A DNA stretch of 64,000 nt from Cruorifilaria tuberocauda (taxonomy: Eukaryota; Nematoda; Chromadorea; Rhabditida; Onchocercidae): assembly GCA_013365365.1 (NCBI GenBank), contig JABVXU010000052.1, positions 124,001 through 188,000 on the forward strand, read 5' to 3'. The notes beneath the pieces were generated by a model, which worked only from the letters and a program-made list of their open reading frames with translations, had not been told where the DNA came from and did no database searches. Below, in pieces: positions 58,901 to 64,000 of this stretch. The position numbers and the translations under genes were made by a program. Position 1 is the stretch's first letter. The number at the start of each line of letters is the position of its first letter.

Positions 58901-60446
58901 AATGATAAGAAAAAAGTCTTCCTCCTAATGCAGCTAATACTGAAAAGAATAACGATTACTATGACCGTCTTACATTTATCAACTCATATTTGTTCTCTCT
59001 CTGTTTTTCAACACCATTTGAAAGAACAACATTCGATTTCTTTTATATGTTATCTACCATACTTCGACAAATTCAACTCAAAGCACTACTACATATATAT
59101 AAATTTATATATAATATATATAAATGACATACGTTCAGGAGCTAATAAAGGATGCGTGTTTTCCAAAAGATTGAAGGGACGCACAACGGTGGTCTGTGGT
59201 TCTCGTAGATCCCATATGCAGATTGTTCCATCTCGAGCTCCTGTTGCAAAAAGTTCTGCAATTTGCAAGTATTTTTTTAATCATCATAACTAGCAATGCT
59301 AAAAATATTTCGACTTTATGTTAAAATTTTTACCAATAAAATAAGCAAATCATAATATCATCTACAATTCTAGCTATAACAATTTAAAATTGAATTATTT
59401 GACAAAAACCGTAAATTCTAAAAAACCTTGATATTAGATGACAAAATCATGAGAATTAAGAAAAGCTAACCAGGATTGTCGTTTGATATAGAAAGAGCGC
59501 GAACCGAACCTTCATGACCCATAAATTGTTGCAGCGCAAGTTTTCGTTCAATATCCCATAATGCCACCTTTGCATGGCCAGATATAGAAAGTAAATTGTT
59601 TGGACGGTTTGCAACAAATGTGACATCGATTATACAACTTCGGTCGGCAGAAATTGCTAAAAATAGTGTAATTTATTTTTGATACACATTTTTTCGAAAA
59701 CAAGCTTTGGAATGTCACTGAACGCACTGTTCAAATTTCCTGATCAGATAACTCAAGCTTTAGTTTAGTTTTTCTTTTCCGGACGAGTAACTTATTTATC
59801 TATGAAACATTTATTCCAATAATGCTTTCGAAATAAAAACAGCAATGAAATGAATAAACAAAGAAAATGAACAAAAAAAAAAGGAACTCGTTCGAGTATC
59901 AGTAGTGCATCATTTCACCTACAACACTTATATTCAAATACGTGAACTTACAATTTTTTATAATATCTTTACGAGCATCCAAAAAGTGAATAAAGCCATT
60001 TTCGTCACCAACAGCCAACAAATGTTCAACAGATGGATCCTTGGCAAATTGGCAAACTACCCAAGCATTCTAAAATTGACATGTCATTACAACATAAAAT
60101 TATAACAGGCTTAATTGAATTCATTTTCAATATTTTAGAAATGTTATGTGGAGTCAAGTACTGCAAATATAAACAGTTTGCTTCGTAAAAGTCAAAGCGT
60201 ATATGGATAGGTATTATTTCCAATGAATTAGTCAAATTCTAACAGACAAATCGAATAGCTCTGTTAGCATACAATGATTTTGCTTTCCTCTGATTTCTTG
60301 ATTATGTATGTTTTCTTGCACTATTAAAATTTCAAAAGCTCCAATTCTATATAATATCTTGCCCATAATTAAAGAATGAGACTAGAATAACTCAGTTCTC
60401 TTACGGAAGTGGAAGTGGAAGTGGAACTGTATGATCGATCAAACAT
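55945..60446 (-). CDS. cdt-2: CDT2/DTL, WD40 substrate receptor of the CRL4 ubiquitin ligase
   Basis: CDT2 links CUL4-DDB1 to substrates bound on PCNA, such as CDT1, to prevent re-replication. The likely start is 60446, a 14-codon exon ending 60405. The WD40 domain follows: HLLAVGDENGFIHFLDARK (about 60020-59960), HAKVALWDIERKLALQQFMGH, FATGARDGTICIWDLR (about 59220), ISASSS then GIRFWDLRYRGK, MFGGGDCFAVIWDLQ (about 57840) and SNGRYIATMDDSYLKIWKW (about 57330). Two WDxR motifs (IWDLRE, FWDLRY) are the DDB1-docking type. The C-terminal half is basic, Ser/Pro-rich and presumably disordered (SPFKSPFKSPLNR, about 56960). It ends with a consensus PIP box QRTLDQYF (55992-55969) and SKTPRTY. At least twelve exons; the start and some WD40 junctions are uncertain. 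Confidence 0.88.
60405..60428 (-). repeat. Hexanucleotide repeat in the CDT2 first exon
   Basis: On the + strand GGAAGT occurs three times in a row at 60405-60422, followed by GGAACT. On the minus strand it encodes alternating Ser-Thr at the predicted N-terminus, ending directly at a GTAAGA donor. Confidence 0.8.
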
Positions 60447-61848
60447 TTGAAAAGGAAAAATTACCGAGGAAATGAGACATTTAGTTGAGGAAAACTGCAG
60501 AAAATACGAATCTGGTACCACCCGTGATACCCTTTGACCCCAGTACATGCAACGAATACCCATCGACCCTTGACATTCGGTACACGTCCGCTCTGACCCG
60601 ATTAGTGTTAGGTTAGTTTGAAGTTCCCATTCTAATTTTCAAATTTTGAAATTGCTGCTCACAATGCAAATACAATATCTCATCCGAAAACGAATGGAAT
60701 GGTTTGATTAAGGCAATGTACTGCAAGAATTTCCTGCGATATCTCTGTCCTATTCTGTTTTTCATTAGTATCCAACAAGGTGGCCTAATATTCTTAATGG
60801 ATCAAAATATTTAAGGAAGAAAAAGCAAAATTTTCACAATACCTCAAAGTATAAACCTTTTTCAGCTACAATAATTATCAACTCATGTTTGAGTCTAGAA
60901 ATTAAATTTGTTCAATCAAATTACATTGTCTTTTTCTCGAAAGGTTTTAAATTTATTCATTCAAACCTACCATTTTCTTCCTGATTATGAGGAAGAAAGA
61001 GAAAAATAAACTTTACAAAATGCCGAAGTGCTTTTCTTCATTCATAATAGTTCCATAAAGTTTGCAATGTTTAAACCATTCATAATGACAACACAAAAAT
61101 GTACAAAGCTGAGCAAATATCACACAGAAGAAGCAAAAAAATACAACGAAATGGTATATTTTGATTCAATATTGAATTCATGGAGTAAAATTATGATTTG
61201 TTTACTCATCGATAACTGATAAGAGATTAACAAAGTTTTGGCTCTTGATTGCATTTCACATATTGATTGACTTTTCAGTAAAATAATATTCCTATTCTAC
61301 TACTAATCTTAAGTTACTGCTATTACTATATTTCATTAAAACATCGTGAAATTCCGGTGGAAATTGCATTCCGGGTCTTTTTAATGATAATCTTATCTTT
61401 TCCCAGCAAACAAACTTTCAATGCATCATATAACAATGCAACATTTCTGCCCAAGAATTTTTTAAAAATAGATTCAAATTGAGTCTTGTATTCTTATTGT
61501 TTATATATCATATATCATATAACACATATCATATTCCCATCATTTTAAGCTTTGATCAAACTGCAAAGGCTGTCAGGAAATATGAGTATATTGAAGGTTG
61601 TCGGAAAAACCGAAATCTTATAATACGAAATGCTAAACTGATAGATGAAAGTATGTATTAGAAAATCGTTGTGTAAATGTACTCATTAAAGGAGAGAATG
61701 CTTGTTCTATTTTTTATAGCTCCACTTTTTGTTTCAAGAGATAAGAGAGGGTTGATTTACCATTGTTCCATCTGCCATCCGTTCTTACATCAATCAATCG
61801 ATTGATTTATCCACGATTCTGTCGCCGTGAATTTAAATTACATATATA
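60447..61848. other. CDT2 upstream region, no further gene seen
   Basis: 5' flank of CDT2. An upstream ATG at about 60479 on the minus strand opens a 13-codon frame (MSHFLGNF) that could be an alternative start spliced at a weak GTAATT donor, or an upstream open frame. A run of ATATCAT-like units lies at about 61500-61535. Open frames at 61028-61219 and 61479-61661 are not supported. Confidence 0.4.
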
Positions 61849-61977
61849 TTGGCTTACTTATCAATTAAAAAATCATTGTCGAATAAGGAAATGAATTTCC
61901 GCCAGCTGCTATTAGCCAATTATCAATCACTACGCAGCCCTCTCAGCTCTCCCAACTCAATTAATCGATTATTTCAG

Positions 61978-62106
61978 TCCAATCCTCAGCAAGAAGAAAA
62001 CCTTCGTCAGGCGACACATCCTGTGTTGTTGTCACAATATCTTCCAACAAAGGAAACAAATTTCATCTGTGAAACAAACCGATTTAGCTAAACTTTCACT
62101 GCAAAG
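61978..62106 (+). other. Candidate exon of a gene running off the right edge
   Basis: An acceptor ATTTCAG ends at 61977 and a donor AAAG/GTATGC sits at 62106/62107. The frame entering in phase 2 is open and exits in phase 2, matching the phase required by the candidate exon at 63337. All three forward frames stay open for much of this stretch. One of them has a good start (ATG at 61891, MNFRQLLLANYQSL) but stops at 62091. The coding frame, or whether this is untranslated exon, cannot be decided by eye. Confidence 0.35.
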
Positions 62107-63336
62107 GTATGCGTAATGCTACTTATCGTTATGTAAGGATCTTTGAGGTTTTAAATATAATAAAACTTTTCCCTACTATTTGATTGTTTACAATTTTCAT
62201 AATCTGAAGTCAGTTTTCCATTATTTTCACACCATTAATTTGACAATTTCGTTCATTCCTGCCCTAGAAATAAACTCACTTTGAATTTATATTTTAATGA
62301 AACCAAGAAATTAATTCATTTTTTAAGTTATTAAATTGGAATTCTAAACTATTATCAATATTCTATAAAAGAAAAAATTATCCACCCAATCCACTTTTTC
62401 CACATAACTTTTTATATTGAACTTCAAATTTTAATATTTCGATTCGTCGCGAATGCTTACCTTTTCTTAGATTTATTATTGAACAGTTAATCAGCAATCA
62501 ATATGAAGATCTTGATATGTTAGTTTTATGATTTTTTTTAGATTGTAAATAATTGCCTCATGATTATTTTTTACACGGATTAATCGAATAACTATAAATT
62601 GATAACGTTTTCAAGTTTTGCATCCATACATCGCTGGCTGAATAATTTCTTCTTTTATCACATAATTTGTAAGATCGATCCTTCATGAATTCAATTTCAT
62701 CTTTCTCAATCAAAATTAATTTTGATATACAATTGAATTAACGTAATAATCAAATTTGAGTGTTCTTTTCTATTTATCTAATTAATCAAATTAATCGATA
62801 ATGCATATTTCATAAACATATTATGTATAATTCTGTCTTTTTGCTATTTTTTGGTTCAATCAACAAAATTTCACCGATCAAAACATAAGATGATGATTCA
62901 TATTTACGTTGACATTTTACTTTCTTCAAAACTGAGTTTGAAAAATAAAGCAATTTGAGTGTTAACTGATCAATTTAATCATCACTCATTTCCATGACTT
63001 CAAAATTGTTGTGCATCTTTCACTGGATGTGCATTAAATTTGTTTTGTTATCTATTATGTGTTGCTGCAAGGTTCCATCAGCTCAGTTGCTTCAAAGTTT
63101 ACATCTTATCCATCAACTTTCTTTGAAAATCATCTGAATTGTTTTCGTTAAATGCGATAGATGGATATATAGATATAGTATATAGCAATTAAATTGAAAT
63201 ACATTTGGCGAGCATTTTATTTTTATAAATTATACAGTTATAACTTTTTCTGGAAGTTAAAATGCCAGGTATCATCTTTCTGATATTTATTCTTTCAGAT
63301 ATATATTATGTACGATTCTCTTACCTTTGTTTTTAG

Positions 63337-63453
63337 TCTTCTATTTTTAACTATGCTGAAGTTAGTAGTACTCCTAGATAATTGTCATATCAACTATCAA
63401 TCAAAACTGCTTGCAACGGAGAATTTACGTCATCATGTGGAATTGAAAGTCTC
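63337..63453 (+). CDS. Candidate coding exon, gene continues beyond the window
   Basis: A TTTTTAG acceptor ends at 63336 and a strong donor, TC/GTAAGT, follows 63453. The open frame contains an internal Met at 63353 and reads MLKLVVLLDNCHINYQ, then KLLATENLRHHVELKVS. Composition looks coding compared with the surrounding AT-rich sequence, and the entry phase agrees with the candidate exon ending 62106. I do not recognise the family. The Met could be the start if the acceptor is a trans-splice site. Confidence 0.5.
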
Positions 63454-64000
63454 GTAAGTCCCGCCACTATTGCTTCCAGTATAGTTTTATTCTAAATTCA
63501 GTTTTTCTGATAAAAAATAGCTTATTTGTACCGATATAATTATTTTTTCAACTTGAAATTTCACGTCAATTTTTTTTGTTGAGGAAAAAAACCTTTCGAA
63601 AGGGAAATACTCTTTGACAATGAATCACAATAAATAATGCTTAAAAACATAATTCAATTATCGTCAGAAATTGACATGACATATTTCAATTATTGTTGTG
63701 AAATTATTGTCGTAGTGAATGTGCATTGTGTTTTGTCTTCCGCTTCATTACTTTTCTCTCTCAAATTTTTCTGAAAATTTTCTCAATTAATTTTTTATTG
63801 ATAATTGGTGAATTTACTTTTCAGATGATAATTTTTTTCTAACAATATTAAAAATTTTTTTCTTTGAGCACTATTCTTCATTTTGGATACAAAAAATTTA
63901 TAAATTGAGCTTCTGATATTATCATTAAAGCGTTATTGTTAGAAAGCAGATGTTATTCTCCCATTAAAATTTCATTCTTAATTACTCATTAATTCAAATT
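63454..64000. other. Right edge, no feature
   Basis: AT-rich sequence, probably intron of the gene whose exon ends at 63453. Nothing else was seen. Confidence 0.4.

Noticed and set aside
58928..59293. 121-codon plus-strand open frame
   Set aside because: It is antisense to CDT2 WD40 exons (the IWDLRE region), which are supported by family motifs.

Overview
The window is nuclear DNA from a nematode. The base composition is AT-rich. Genes are split into many small exons by introns of roughly 50-900 bp. Acceptors follow the nematode TTTCAG style, and several genes have an acceptor just upstream of the start codon, as expected for spliced-leader trans-splicing. One gene has the MIG-17 layout (ADAM protease with a PLAC domain and no thrombospondin repeat), which I know from nematodes. 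The intron sizes suggest a clade III (filarial-type) worm rather than Caenorhabditis, but that is inference.

Layout: 1-8.8 kb has no gene I can support, only simple repeats, including an 85-nt pure pyrimidine run and a perfect 23-bp palindrome. 8.8-13.3 kb (+) is an SLC23-family nucleobase/ascorbate transporter in 12 exons. 14.5-17.0 kb (-) is an unrecognised coiled-coil protein with an acidic tail. 18.1-20.5 kb (-) is gamma-SNAP. 21.0-26.4 kb (-) is SEC23. 28.1-29.1 kb (+) is ribosomal protein eS25. 29.6-32.6 kb (-) is class III alcohol dehydrogenase / S-nitrosoglutathione reductase. 33.4-37.5 kb (-) is the TRMT2A tRNA uridine methyltransferase. 38.5-45.8 kb (+) is RMI1, with a tRNA-Trp(CCA) gene inside one intron. 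49.8-54.5 kb (+) is a MIG-17-like metalloprotease. 55.9-60.4 kb (-) is CDT2/DTL, the PCNA-directed substrate receptor of CRL4. The last 3.5 kb holds one or two candidate exons of a gene that runs off the right edge.

Functional grouping: gamma-SNAP and SEC23 are adjacent on the same strand and both serve membrane traffic (SNARE recycling and COPII budding). TRMT2A and RMI1 are divergent from a shared region of about 1 kb. RMI1 and CDT2 both act in S-phase genome maintenance. These are housekeeping genes and I see no operon-like or horizontally acquired system. The points most worth checking are the complete RMI1 model with its intronic tRNA and duplicated stop-codon region, the C-terminal PIP box of CDT2, the very short pro-region of the MIG-17-like protease, and the unidentified 351-residue protein. 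No bacterial (Wolbachia-like) insertion and no transposon were recognised.
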